From Fusarium oxysporum f. sp. lycopersici 4287 (taxonomy: Eukaryota; Ascomycota; Sordariomycetes; Hypocreales; Nectriaceae): a stretch of 64,000 bases of DNA. The position numbers and the translations under genes were made by a program. Shown here one piece after another: positions 11,193 through 21,662 of this stretch (the first letter of the stretch is position 1; each line of letters opens with the position of its first letter). Location: positions 5,497,624 through 5,561,623 of the forward strand of contig NC_030986.1 of assembly GCF_000149955.1 (NCBI RefSeq), read 5' to 3'. Below the pieces are notes generated by a model. That model was not told where the DNA came from, made no database searches, and worked only from the letters and a program-made list of their open reading frames with translations.

Positions 11193-12171
11193 TTTGTGCG
11201 TTGGAGATCGATTATATGATGTCTTGGCTTCTGCTGGAGTAGGCTGAGAGAAACAAGAACACACGCATTCACAATGAGGAATCCACGCCTGCATTTATAT
11301 CTCATCCAACTTCCAAGTGTTTGCGTCCAGATGTTCGATCTATCTGAACTATTGAACCTTAAGTTCTTAGACGCGATGATAGAAACGCGGGGCAACCCAT
11401 CCTGACGATTACTCTTCCTTTGATTTCTATTCCATGAATAATGGATACACACAATTTGCACGTCAAATGGAGAAGAGTGTCACATTCTGTTCAATCTGTT
11501 GTGGTTGGGTGTAGTTCATCTACGTTGCGGTTGGTACTTGGACGTTTCGATCAAAGTAGTCAGGATATCTTTTCTGGCAAGAGCATGCTGAAATTTGAAC
11601 CAAGATTAGTGATGAACTATTATTCCACTATACTCTCAGCCGCAGGCGTATACTGGCGAATGGGGGTTAGCTATCTGGTTGCTTGACTTTAGCTCGTATC
11701 AAAACGTCTGTCCTGACGATCAGCTTTCATCTACTAGACGTGGTGGCAGGTCACTGGGACAGCAACCTTCATTCAGCAGGAAATTAACCAAACATAGAAT
11801 ATTTCGTTATGCATAAAATAACTCTCTTCTGGGCTGATATACTGCTCGGAATTAATTAACACTTAGCAGTCAAAAGGATCAGAGCCAAGCATTCAAAGTG
11901 GGGGTTCAACAAGATCGATGATTGGCTAGCTCGCATTTTATTGCCCTTCATTGGATGTTCAAGCAGGACCTTCATAAAGTTCCTATTTTATGATGCAGCA
12001 GTATTTAATGACATGCGAGACTCCTTGCTTCCCGGCTCCTTAGTATTCTTAAGTCCGGAGTCCGTACACATATTTAAGCGCGGGCATCGTCACTGATCTC
12101 TCGAAATTCCTCCTCCATATCAGTTCACACAAAGACGAAAACATCATTATCAGACCTTAATTCCAATCACA
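11193..12171. promoter_or_regulatory. divergent intergenic region upstream of the SDR gene
   Basis: 979 bp with no supportable gene; short open frames on both strands are uncharacteristic. TATTTAAG at 12071-12078, about 95 bp before the ATG at 12172, is the probable core-promoter element. Confidence 0.4.
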
Positions 12172-13086
12172 ATGTCTACAGTTCAAACATATCCTTTTGA
12201 CCCAACCAAAGATATACCTCCCCTCGCTGGGAAGGTGATCTTCATCACTGGCGCAAACACCGGTCTTGGAAAAGCCACTGCTATTGAACTGGCCAAACAC
12301 TCTCCTGCCCATATCTACATTACTTCACGAAACTCCGCCAAGGGGAATGCTGCGCTTGAGGAAGTCAAGAAGACAGCCAGTGAAGGCATCAAGGTATCTC
12401 TGTTGGAGCTTGATCTCTCCAGTTTTGAAAGCATAAAGTCTGCTGCTGCCGAGTTTCTCAAACGCGAGGACAGACTTGACGTTCTCTTGCTGAACGCTGG
12501 TGTCATGGGTGCTCCACCTACCCTGACAAAAGATGGTTATGAGATGCATATGGGAACCAACCACCTCGGGCATGCTTTGCTTCTCAAGCTTCTCAAACCA
12601 GTCCTTGACAAGACTCCCGATGCTCGTGCCGTGCATCTCAGTTCTGCCGGATTCCGTCATGTCGGGCCAGCTGGTATCGAATTCGATACCCTCAAGTCCG
12701 CAAAGAGCGAGACGGCTTTACCTTACCGGTATGCCCAGAGCAAACTTGCGTGTCTTCTTTATGCAAGAGAAGCATCCAAGCGATACCCCAATTTCAAGAA
12801 CATCGCCATCAACCCAGGCGAAGTTCAAACGGAGCTTTTTACTCGCGAGGCAGGAGATGATTTGATGAAACACCTCCAAGAGAATGTCGCCTCCAAACTC
12901 GCAATTCCTATTTCTGAGGGTGTCAAGAATCATCTTTGGGCTACTACGTCACCGGATATTAAGAATGGAGAATTTTATGAACCTGTTGGAAAGACTGGTG
13001 GGTTGGAGGGACATGGCTTGGATGATGAGATGGCGAAGAAGCTTTGGGGTTGGACGGAGGAGCAGCTTAAAGACCAGGCCCTGTAA
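12172..13086 (+). CDS. short-chain dehydrogenase/reductase (retinol-dehydrogenase-like)
   Basis: Single exon, 304 aa. It is a classical SDR: cofactor motif TGANTGLG at residues 26-33, NAG at 108-110, a catalytic Ser at 157/158 and the YAQSK motif (Tyr187, Lys191), followed by INPGEVQTEL. The basic-friendly residue pattern after the first strand (ITSRNSAKG) suggests NADP(H). Length and C-terminal tail match fungal retinol dehydrogenase-/WW-oxidoreductase-like SDRs. The substrate is unknown. The gene stands alone; the next gene is the degenerate GNAT on the other strand. Confident on family, not on substrate. Confidence 0.9.
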   Translation: MSTVQTYPFDPTKDIPPLAGKVIFITGANTGLGKATAIELAKHSPAHIYITSRNSAKGNAALEEVKKTASEGIKVSLLELDLSSFESIKSAAAEFLKREDRLDVLLLNAGVMGAPPTLTKDGYEMHMGTNHLGHALLLKLLKPVLDKTPDARAVHLSSAGFRHVGPAGIEFDTLKSAKSETALPYRYAQSKLACLLYAREASKRYPNFKNIAINPGEVQTELFTREAGDDLMKHLQENVASKLAIPISEGVKNHLWATTSPDIKNGEFYEPVGKTGGLEGHGLDDEMAKKLWGWTEEQLKDQAL

Positions 13087-13286
13087 TGTTATGTTCTTGC
13101 TCAGCCTGTATGGAATAACATCGTGCGTGGTTCAGCTTAACCAGGATGATAAAATGCCAGTCTTTACTGATGTAAGGGTATGCCAACTTGAGTAGTATTT
13201 TTTCACACTTTGGAAATATAGCATAGGTTATCCACTTCCTCTAAGTCTCCCCAAAAGTCTTCCAGGATTAATTGAAAGATACAATT

Positions 13287-13867
13287 CTAGATCTGATTAT
13301 CAAGAAATTTATAGAAGAATGAACAGTCATGCAAATGCCCATCCGCACTCTCAGCATATTGTGGACAAACTCCCCATTCCGTATACCCAAGCTTCAAGTA
13401 AACCCTCTAGCCGGCGTATCCGATGCTGTATCCAGCAACACCATAGTCTTACCCAATTCCTCCTTTGCGAACCTCTCCGCCATCTCCATTAGCTTCCTCC
13501 CCAGTCCATGACCTCTTTCTGCTGCGGAAACCAATAGCTTGCCGACTTCGACTTTGTGAGCATGAGTTTCCTTGGGATGGGTTACGAGCGAAATCGTTCC
13601 GACTGCTGTGGTGTCACGGGCGAGCACAAATAGGGTAGCTCTGGGGTTGAGGCCGAATAGTTGAGGTGATTGCGAGGACCAGAATTCCGTGGCTTTGGTG
13701 GTGGAGAGAGGTGCGTGGAAGCCGATTGAGGATGCAGAAGGGTCCTCGTTGACGCAGGATAAAAGTAGTTGAGTGAGTGAGGGATTCCATCGTTCTAGTT
13801 CCTCAGGACTAGTAATTTGATGTAGGGTGAACCCCGTTGGGAATTCGAGAGCAGCTGAAGAGCCCAT
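13287..13867 (-). pseudogene. GNAT-family acetyltransferase with a 1-nt frameshift near the C-terminus
   Basis: From ATG 13867 the frame encodes a GNAT fold: a VEVGKLLVSAAERGHGLGRKLM segment contains the acetyl-CoA loop (RGHGLG). The frame then stops at 13394 shortly after DTASDTPARG. In the next frame the sequence continues directly with the expected GNAT end (YLKLGYTEWGVCPQYAES... to SFFYKFLDNQI and a stop at 13287). Total length would be about 193 aa, normal for the family. The break lies in a short T run (minus strand, GGGTTTAC near 13397-13406) and is best explained by loss of one T. It may be a real lesion or a homopolymer base-call error; without correction the product lacks the final strand and helix of the fold. 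Confidence 0.75.
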
Positions 13868-14220
13868 TGTATTACAGTAAATCAGGAATAATTCAAATTT
13901 GCTATATGAGGTATAACTGTCCTACCACCTCACTATATATATAAAGTTAGTATAATTGTACCCATGAGTCATTTGTAGATAGTGACCGAGCTAAATTATG
14001 TTATAAAATCACTTATCTCTTATTCTCTTTACAGAATGCGATGCCTCGGCTATCTTCGGAGGCTCATGCCGAACCAGATATCCCGTAACTCAATAGACGC
14101 TACTATTCTGAGGCTTATCGTTGATAAACTTGCTACCATGAATCATGAATTAATAATGGTGATTCACGCCCTTCGCACGACATCGGCGTCTTAAAGTCAA
14201 TTATCCCGCACCCCGCTCCC
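13868..14220. other. intergenic region
   Basis: 353 bp, AT-rich (including a TATATATATAAAG stretch near 13935). No gene seen. Confidence 0.3.
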
Positions 14221-14691
14221 TTAAACAGGCCAATTGTCGACAAGTTCTCGAAGACCCTCCAATCTAACCGGCTTCTTGAACGTCGTGTTCATTCCAAACT
14301 CATCCACCATTCGCCGATTCTCTGTTGCAATATCCCCTGCCACAAGTCCAACGATGATAGCAGGCTGAAGATTGTTCTCGCTCTCATGCTGTCTTATAAG
14401 AAGTGAAGCTTGCATGCCGCCCATGACAGGCATGGAAATATCCAACAAGATCATTTTGCATTGCTCGGGGTGCGCTTTGTATTTGTCGACGACTTCTTGG
14501 CCGTTCCAGGCGATGTTGTATTTGAGACCGAGTTTATCGAAGTGGTGCTTCATCAATTTCATGTTGACTTTGTTGTCGTCGACTAAAAGGTACTCGGCAT
14601 CTTCAGCCCATGAATTCGCTTCCTCAGGGCCTCCCTTAGAGGGGACTGTTTGCGTGGAAACGTCTGATACTTTATTATCTGTTCCACTCAT
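14221..14691 (-). CDS. stand-alone response-regulator receiver domain protein
   Basis: Single exon, 156 aa. After a 30-residue polar leader the protein is one CheY-like receiver domain: acidic pair Asp38-Asp39 (LLVDDN), phospho-acceptor Asp84 (LLDISMPVMGG) and conserved Lys140 (FKKPV). The usual Thr/Ser switch residue is replaced (IVGLVAGD, Val117 at the expected site). Similar receivers form the C-terminus of fungal hybrid histidine kinases, but here no kinase, HPt or output domain is attached or adjacent. It could be a phosphate sink, a competitor of hybrid kinases, or a remnant of one (inference). The ATG at 14691 is the first in frame and gives a sensible start. Confidence 0.8.
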   Translation of the reverse strand: MSGTDNKVSDVSTQTVPSKGGPEEANSWAEDAEYLLVDDNKVNMKLMKHHFDKLGLKYNIAWNGQEVVDKYKAHPEQCKMILLDISMPVMGGMQASLLIRQHESENNLQPAIIVGLVAGDIATENRRMVDEFGMNTTFKKPVRLEGLRELVDNWPV

Positions 14692-15309
14692 TTTCGCTGT
14701 TTCATATATCTGCTGATTGTGATTAGACGCGGGGTCCTATGCTGTACGCGTCAGCGTCCGAGCTTCATACTCATCGACAGTTTGGTGGCTTAAACGAACC
14801 GCGTTGAATCAAGATTTATAGAGGAAACCTAATGAGAATTGAGACTGAGATGGGCGAGGATGAAAGTGAGTGAGATTAGAGAAAGGGCAGCCTCTTGACC
14901 TTTGTTGTCGTAGCATTCAACGGTTGACTAAGCCGTCGTGGAGCATGAAGGATTATATCTGGGTCTCAGAGGCATTGCGATCAGCGCTCTCAGTGGGCCA
15001 GTAAAATTGCTAGTGTCTGCCTTGCAAAATTGAAATAATTCGAGGATAGCTCATGTATTAGATTTGGTCCTATAGTCAGTATGCTGGAGTATAGAGTTGC
15101 AGGATATGCCCTGATTGGTCATCGCGTATGCGCTGAAGTCCTACGACTGCAGCCCGGACTACAGAGCTCAGCCACTATCACCGCCTCTTCGTAACCATTC
15201 GCTGCCGATGTCCTTTGAACGGAGCATATTAAAGCCCTCTCCTCATGATGAGCTCTAAAAAATAATTTCTTTTCTTTTACACTACTATTGGTCCCTCTCA
15301 GTCGTCAAC
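14692..15309. promoter_or_regulatory. divergent intergenic region
   Basis: 618 bp between two divergent genes; no gene or repeat recognised. The last 50 bp before 15310 are pyrimidine-rich (TTTCTTTTCTTTTACAC), like a fungal transcription start region. Confidence 0.35.
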
Positions 15310-16244
15310 ATGTTTACTCTTTTCCCGCATCTCCCCCCCGAACTTCGCGATGAAATCTGGTACCTTGCCCTATCAGAACCCCGGCCACCAGGAATATGCC
15401 AATGGAAGAAAGGCTGCTGGATCCCAAAATACCTTACCCCAGAAGAAGCGGATTGGTCCGACGACGATCCTAACAACATTCGCTTAGAGTTTCGCTACGA
15501 CAAGTTGGCAACATCAGTTCATATACCGATCGTGGATGTCAATCAAGAAGCGCGCCGTGTTGCACTAGCTTGGGCCGGCGATAACAACATCAAGAATCGA
15601 TACATAAACGGCAAATATGAGTTCAAGCGCAGGATGGACAAGGACAGAGATACTGTCTACCTCCCCAACAATAAGATAGACGCCGCTGAGATAGAGGCTA
15701 TCGATCGTGGTTTTGAACCAGATCTTATCGACCGGAATCACACCGTGGCAACGTATATTACAAGCTTGGCAGTACCGGCAAGATATATGCGAACCGCCGA
15801 CGAAACACCTTACTCGTGGGAATGGCACGAGAATCTTGAAAAGATATACGTCATTGTTGGAAAACAACCCGACCGAGATGGCCAGTGGGAGATTGATACG
15901 ACGAGAGGAAAAAGCCTATTTTGGACAAGGGACACCGGCACATTTATTCCCCAGCTAGGAGCGGATGAATTTTGCAGTAGGGATCTTTTGAAGTCGATCG
16001 TGGAGGATAAGATGGAACTTGGGGCTGCCCTCATGCGCTGCCAGGGACCGGCGAGGAATTCGTTTGAGATTCGTGTATGCTCGGTGATAAGAAGGTGAGT
16101 GAGATTTTTGATTGTACAATGGTATATTTACACATATTCAGGTCGCCAAAGACACCTTCTCGTACGCTTACAAATATGAAGGAGATGTTTGATGGGTGTT
16201 TAAGCGGGGTGCATCTGAGCAAAAAGCCTCAATGTATCTGTTAG
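15310..16244 (+). CDS. 2EXR-domain (F-box-like) protein
   Basis: Two exons, 15310-16094 and 16142-16244, joined by a 47-nt intron with a consensus GTGAGT donor and CAG acceptor; 295 aa. Without the splice the frame would stop at once after VIRR. The N-terminus FPHLPPELRDEIWYLAL (residues 5-21) is the hallmark of the fungal 2EXR family, with an LPxELRxxIW core that resembles an F-box helix. The middle has the family's VNQEARRVAL segment. These proteins are greatly expanded in Fusarium-like genomes and their role is unknown; an adaptor role in protein turnover is speculative. The short second exon is less certain than the first. Confidence 0.75.
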
Positions 16245-16659
16245 TGTTGAGAAGCGGTATAGGCCCTATTCTTCTGTTACCAACGAACAGAGGCTTCTGT
16301 TCTTGGGCTTTTAGTGTAGCGGTCTGATCGCCACAGTTAGAAATCAGTTTTTCATGGTTCAAAAAGAAAAGGATTTCATATGCAAGTCTATTTGACCATT
16401 GCCTATAGGGAAGAATCAAAAGATTTGCTTGAATGTCAAGTGTTTGTGAGAGTATAATCCACGTAGGTGAACCAAGACGGTATCATCGCCATGACTTTCC
16501 CGTCCCCCTTTCTCAATTGTCCTATTCCAAAGGGCCAGGAAAGACGCAAGATTGTGACAGCGCATATAGCCATGAAAATCATTCCGCGCAACTGACAAAC
16601 CATGCTCAGAGCACATGCATCGTATGTGCCATGCTACCATGAAACCACCAGTGGGGCCT
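16245..16659. other. intergenic region
   Basis: 415 bp between convergent genes; nothing supportable. Confidence 0.3.
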
Positions 16660-17317
16660 TTAATTCTTAATGGCTTTCGCAGCGGCCCTGATAGCATCCT
16701 TGATCCTGAGGGGCTTGATATCGGGGAACCTGTTGTTCAGTGCCACCGAATCGTCGAAGTTAGTGCCCCCAGTCTCAAAGATCAGACCGAATGCAGCAGA
16801 AAAAGCAAGCAGCGCATCTCTGGGGATGGGGATATGAGGCAGCGCCAACGTCAGAGCTGGGAGCTCCGTGACGATACCCTTCTCTAGATCCTCGATGCTG
16901 TCGTGGGTGACCTTGAACTTGATATCTGCGAAATATTAGCGACTGGGGCGAGTTCGTACTAAAGAAATCACTCACCCTTGCCCTCCTCGGCAGCCTGGAG
17001 AGCCTCATTCCAAGTCGCCTTGTCGCCGATGATCCAGTACTCTCTTTCCCACTCGGTGAAATCAAGAACTCGATCAGCGTACTTGGCCAGATCGAAAGTA
17101 TGGGCGAAAGTGACCAGGGTGTCCCCTTTGCCGGGAATGGCTGCCGTGTCATGAACAAGGTCAACGACGGCAATCATGGGGGACATGTAGGTCTTGTGAG
17201 CGGGCGTCGGAAAAAGGAGGGATGTGACCTGGATCAACTGTTAGCAGTCCTTGTGGAGCTGGAGCGCTCTGCCTCAGTCAATGTGACTACATACTGCGCT
17301 CCTGCAGCAGCTCCCAT
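16660..17317 (-). pseudogene. N-terminally truncated NmrA-like (isoflavone-reductase-like) gene
   Basis: The C-terminal half of an NmrA-like protein is clear: HKTYMSPMIAVVDLVHDTAAIPG, VTFAHTFDLAKYADRVLDF and the closing FPDIKPLRIKDAIRAA. The same elements occur in the full-length paralogue-like gene at 37118-38084. Exons 17291-17317, 16976-17228 and 16660-16925 splice in frame (introns of 62 and 50 nt) to 181 aa. The whole N-terminal Rossmann part with the GxxGxxG motif is missing, and the reading frame is closed by a stop a short way upstream of ATG 17317. No second half was found further upstream. The fragment is therefore unlikely to bind NAD(P) and is probably a relic, although the intact introns suggest a recent truncation. 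Confidence 0.65.
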
Positions 17318-17584
17318 GGCCGACAATAATGATTCCAGAATGGTGAGTATCAATGGAGCTTTCTGGCTTTAGCAACTGTTTACTAATCTAAGTAGCATCA
17401 TTCCTGGCTACTTGCAAATCCCGACTACATGCCACTTGTGCAAGGTCTAATGGGAAACATATCTACACTGAGAGAGCAGTCTTCAAATGTCCTTTCAAGT
17501 TTGTTAGGCGGTTTGGGCAAGGATCCTGATGGTTTCGTATCTGTCAAACCAGTGTCACTGAATCCAAGCACCTACGGGTTCTGA
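17316..17584 (+). CDS. candidate tiny two-exon gene, 71 aa, unknown
   Basis: Exons 17316-17342 and 17396-17584 are separated by a 53-nt intron with a textbook donor (GTGAGT), branch site (TACTAAT at 17381) and TAG acceptor. The product starts MADNNDSRM, continues HHSWLLANPDYMPLVQGL and ends PVSLNPSTYGF. The composition is protein-like with no signal peptide or membrane segment; no family recognised. Its start codon shares the CCATGG at 17314-17319 with the model start of the truncated NmrA gene on the other strand, so the two models overlap by 2 nt. It may be the cause or the consequence of that truncation. Confidence 0.45.
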
Positions 17585-17828
17585 GTTCTGAGTGGTGAGG
17601 ATAAGCTCCCGGCCCCAGGCCTCAATTGGATATAACGCATCTAGGTCACATTTTAGACATTTTTTCACGGCATTACAGGCTAATTATAAAGAATTATTTG
17701 ATATAACAGATAGTTAGGCAATGTGATGATGAAAAAGCATGCGAAGATATCTTGACAGAGACTGTTTAGGTGGCCAAAACTCCCATGCAAAGTTACCGAT
17801 GGCGAATGCTGTCAAATATATGCAATCT

Positions 17829-19597
17829 TTAACCAGTAATCGGTTGCATCAAGATATTAAAAAGCTATAATACCATTGGTTAGCCAATGCGCTGAAAGAC
17901 GTTTGGTGGAGAAATCAATCTTACCCATTCTTCGAGCTCGCCCTCATTGTCCCGAAGCTCAGCATACTTCTCATGTAGGCGCTCTAATTATATCTATTAG
18001 CTCATTAGTCCTTCTTGGACAACTTCATACTTACCAGAGCTGCGGAATAGAACACGGTCGATTGCAGTGTCACCCGAGAGTGAGTCAAGGAACTTATCAG
18101 CATGTGGATCATTGCCAACTTGGCTGATGAGGAACATGGTAGCTATTTATTCTCCTTAGCATTTGTCTCAGTAGGTATCAACGGCCTGGGGCTTACACTC
18201 CTGGGGATAGTCCTTCTGATCTAATCGTCGGCCACATTCCTCAATCGTCTTCTTGAAAGTATCGACAGGCTCAGGACTAGGCTCGCCATCTGTGATGGTG
18301 AGAACAAGGAATGGTCTGTCTAACTTGCCATCCTTGTCAAGTTTCTTGAAGACCAACGGTTCCAAGACCTTCTTCTTTAGATTCGTGCCGATGTTGGTAC
18401 CACCCATTGGTTGGAACTGCATATGAGAATCAATCTGATCAGCAGTGAGATCGTCACCTTGATAATCACTGTTGATAAATCGAAGATGAGCGCCTGAGCC
18501 ATCGGGGACAAGACGTGTTGCGATGCTGGACATGCGTTGGACTAGACTTCTCATAGCTTCCATTCTTGTACTGACGACATTGCCATTGGGGTCGAGTATG
18601 TTGGCTTGCATCGAGCCGCTGTCATCTGCGAAAACTTAGTTAGTGTTACCCAAAGGATGTAGATGAAGCGTACCGCAGTAGAAGATGGGCTGATACAGGG
18701 CAAGCTTCACGAGACCCTTCATCTGCTCAGGTTCTTTGAGGTGATTCCTTGGGTCATCCTTCAGCTCAATTGCCTTTTCGGCAACCTTTTGTAGGTAATC
18801 ATTGCCAGGCGCGAAGAATTGTCCAAGATCAGAATCCTGGACATACTTCTCGACTCCCTTTTGGAAATCGTCTATGGTGGTAGGATTATCCAAGTCCTAT
18901 CATCGGTTAGCAAATGTCTCGCTTGCTAGTTCTTATGACTTACCTGAGCCAAAGTCTGGTCGGGCGGAGGTTGTCCAATATGGTACAAGTTGGAAACAAC
19001 GCCCTTGACGACACCATTGATGACACCACTGTTCACATACGCCAAGATGAACAGGACAAAGTTCACTAAAGCATTGATGAGTTCAGGGAGACCTGCCATC
19101 TGCTGCCCAGGTGGTGAAACAGCGCGCTGAATAGCAGGGTTGCCTGACTGCTCAGCGAGTTCCTTTGCCGTCTCATTCTTAGAATTCTTGGCCTGAAGTG
19201 AAGCCCCAGCGTCGATGAGCATGTTCACAACAACAGGATCTCTAGCGTGTGTAATGGCCACCATGAGTGGTGTATCATTATCAACTTCAGCGCTGGTCTC
19301 ATCAACCTGAGCACCCTTTTCAAGAAGCTTCCTCACAATATTGACTCTGTCGCCGTTGCCGTTGGCGGCGATGTAGAGTGGAGTCATGCCGGGCTTGCTC
19401 ATGGCTCTGGGAGAGGCATTTTTGTCGAGAAGGAGATTGACGACTGAGAGACGTCCGTACTTGGCTGCCATTCCGAGAGGCGTGAAGCCAGTCTTGGGGT
19501 CTTGAGCATTGATGTCAACGCCGCTGGCGAGATAGGCTTCTAGCTTGGTGGAAGTCAAAGAGCCCTTTCGGGCATCGACAAAGATGTTGTCGGCCAT
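17829..19597 (-). CDS. ankyrin-repeat + von Willebrand factor A domain protein
   Basis: Six exons: 18944-19597, 18674-18896, 18197-18625, 18035-18142, 17925-17983, 17829-17864. All five introns are 46-60 nt, canonical and in phase, giving 502 aa. Residues ~10-150 hold four ankyrin repeats (GFTPLGMAAKYGRLSVVNLLL, GMTPLYIAANGNG, DTPLMVAITHARD and an NETAKELAEQSG end cap). A hydrophobic LVNFVLFILAYVNSG stretch follows at ~190-205, a possible membrane-associating helix. The second half is a vWA domain with an intact MIDAS: DDSGS at 293-297, GGTNIG, and TITDGE. The last exons encode ERLHEKYAELRDNEGELEEWLFNILMQPITG. vWA domains bind ligands through Mg2+; ankyrins bind proteins. Start at 19597 was chosen over an upstream in-frame Met at 19705. 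It lies next to the lectin-like gene on the same strand. Confidence 0.85.
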
Positions 19598-20623
19598 GTT
19601 AGAAGCACTAAGAGGTAGAGGCTTAGTGACTGCAAGAAGGTGATTTGGAGAGTGATGCTTCAGTAGTGAGCTGTCGGAATTGAGATATATGTGATGAAAA
19701 TTCACGAGGGCAACTGACCGCCTGGATTACACGGTTTCTCAGTCACATGCCATTCTGGAGCTCTTCCATGGGTTACATGCTTCTCTTGGAGTTTCTCGGC
19801 AGCGGCATGACCGATTTGCAGCTGAGCAAGAGTGACAAGTCAATTTACAATTCAGCTTTGTATTTTAACGCCACCAAAAAGATCCTGCTGCCCACCAGCA
19901 AATTCCATATAGCCGAGACTGATAAATGGCGTAAAGATTGGCTCGGCAAATAGTCTCATGATCAAAGTTCATACTGCATTTCAGCTTTGAGATTTACGCC
20001 ACTATCGCCAAATGATACTCCAACGGGCTGCAGAAGTTGTTATATCCGAATCCGGTGTTGACTGTCCTATTCCGTTGAAGATTTGCAGCACAGGTTCTGT
20101 CAGTTGAGGGCTGAAGTGACGCGGCTTTTCTTGGGTTGCAATATTGAATGCATCATGCACTGCTACGCAACCTCAACATCTATGCAATGCAGTAATACGA
20201 GGACCACAGTACCTGTCAGACAGTGCTGATGCTTATCAAACTCTTGCCTCAGCGATGCCCTAAGAAAAATTGATTACAATTTTGTCCATTAAGATTTTGA
20301 TTGTTTTGTCTTTAGGTCCTTTGGTTTGATGTCTATCTTTACTATTGAGATATTCACAGAGATCAACAATCAGCCTTAGGGAATGAGAAGCAGAGACTCG
20401 GGATCTAAATAGCCTTGGGCTGTTTGAGACACGTGGTATACGACAGTTAATCTACACGTCTTCGAGTTAAATTGAGTATATTGTTATCTGAGCACCCACT
20501 TGGGGGTCTAAGTAATTGATCCATAGGATCTATGAGTGAATGTAAGTTCAAATGTCATACTCCTGAGAAGAAAGAAGGGCGCTTCCCAACGCGAAGCATC
20601 CATATCGGTCTGCCCAACTAACA
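19598..20623. other. intergenic region
   Basis: 1026 bp. A 68-codon open frame at 19747-19953 has no recognisable features. No RNA gene or repeat was identified. Confidence 0.3.
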
Positions 20624-21662
20624 TCACCAACAAGGCGGGCAACGGCGTGGGCGAGGGCATCCGCAGCCGCAACTGTAGCAACCGCAGAGGTAGCCACGTC
20701 CGCAGCCGCAGCTACAGCCCCTATAACAGGTGTAGCCACCGCAATAGTTACCCCAGTTGTTGCTGTAACAGCCACCAGACTCTGCTTTGGTGGAGGGCAC
20801 AAAATCTCCATCCCGGCTGAAAGAACCGACGGTTTCACGAGAGCCGGTCTTGGTAATGTTGTAGACCGTGTTGTTGGACAAGACATAGGCCTCAAAGTTG
20901 CCGCTGTCTTTGTCTTGGGCGACGATGAGGCTGTCGACGGTATCGTCAAAGGAGGAGTCAGGGATAGTCTTGTCTGTTAAAAGTTAGATTGACCAATGCT
21001 AAAGAGGGGTTCGATCCGTACTTACCAGTCCAATCGCCGCTCTCGAAGTCCCGGGTATGAGCATGGATCTCGTTGTCTTGTCCGAAGAAGCTCACAATGA
21101 GAGCCTCGTCAGTCGAAAACCCGGCAATAGGAGTTCCAGTTGCCGCGGATCCAGGGATGTTGAATTCCTCAGTCCATCTATCGGAATCCTTATCGTGCAT
21201 GATGGTCTTGATAGTACCATCAGGTGCCTGATACAGGACCAAGTTCATGCTAGGGAGACCTGCGACAGTGATGTGGCTTTGATCATGGACGGAGATATCA
21301 CCGAGGCCATCGACCTCGGCATCATCCCACTCCTCAGAATCCTCATCAAACTCACTGACCCTGATAAGGCCATCATCACTGATGTATACAGCAAAGACCT
21401 TTTTGTCATATATTAGAGTAGTGCAGCTTGTAGTTAGGTCAGACCAGTACTCACCCTGTCTTTGGCTACGGCGTAAGCCGCAGTTGAGCCCTCCTTTAAT
21501 CCAGTGGCAACCATTCGCTGGTCCTTGAGCTCCTCGCCATCATAGATCTTCTCGATGAGACGACGGCCTTGAAGCTCTAGGAAAGCAAGATCCCCGTTGG
21601 GAAGGGTGTTATGGCTCGCAGAGCGAAAGGGCACGAGCGATAGTTCTGATTTCGCCGCTCAT
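20624..21662 (-). CDS. fucose-specific-lectin-type beta-propeller protein with Cys/Gly-rich tail (frame broken near start)
   Basis: Three exons: about 21455-21662, 21026-21398, 20624-20973, with 56- and 52-nt introns, both in phase. The protein is built of repeated blades of the fungal fucose-lectin (AAL) type: AVYISDDGLIRVSEFDEDSEEWDD, NLVLYQAPDGTIKTIMHDKDSDRWTEEF, IVSFFGQDNEIHAHTRDFESGDWT. About four to five blades fit in ~255 residues. It ends in a 48-residue tail with 13 Cys and many Gly (CSCGCGRGYLCGCYSCGCGC), not typical of the family. The natural ATG at 21662 (MSGEI) is one nucleotide out of frame with the lectin body, which otherwise has no ATG upstream; one extra base around 21646-21650 would explain this. 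No signal peptide, so probably cytosolic. Total ~309 aa if the frame is continuous. Confidence 0.7.

Noticed and set aside
12325..12660. 111-codon minus-strand open frame inside the SDR gene
   Set aside because: Shadow of a clearly coding exon.
19747..19953. 68-codon open frame upstream of the ankyrin-vWA gene
   Set aside because: No recognisable domain, no splice context; indistinguishable from chance.
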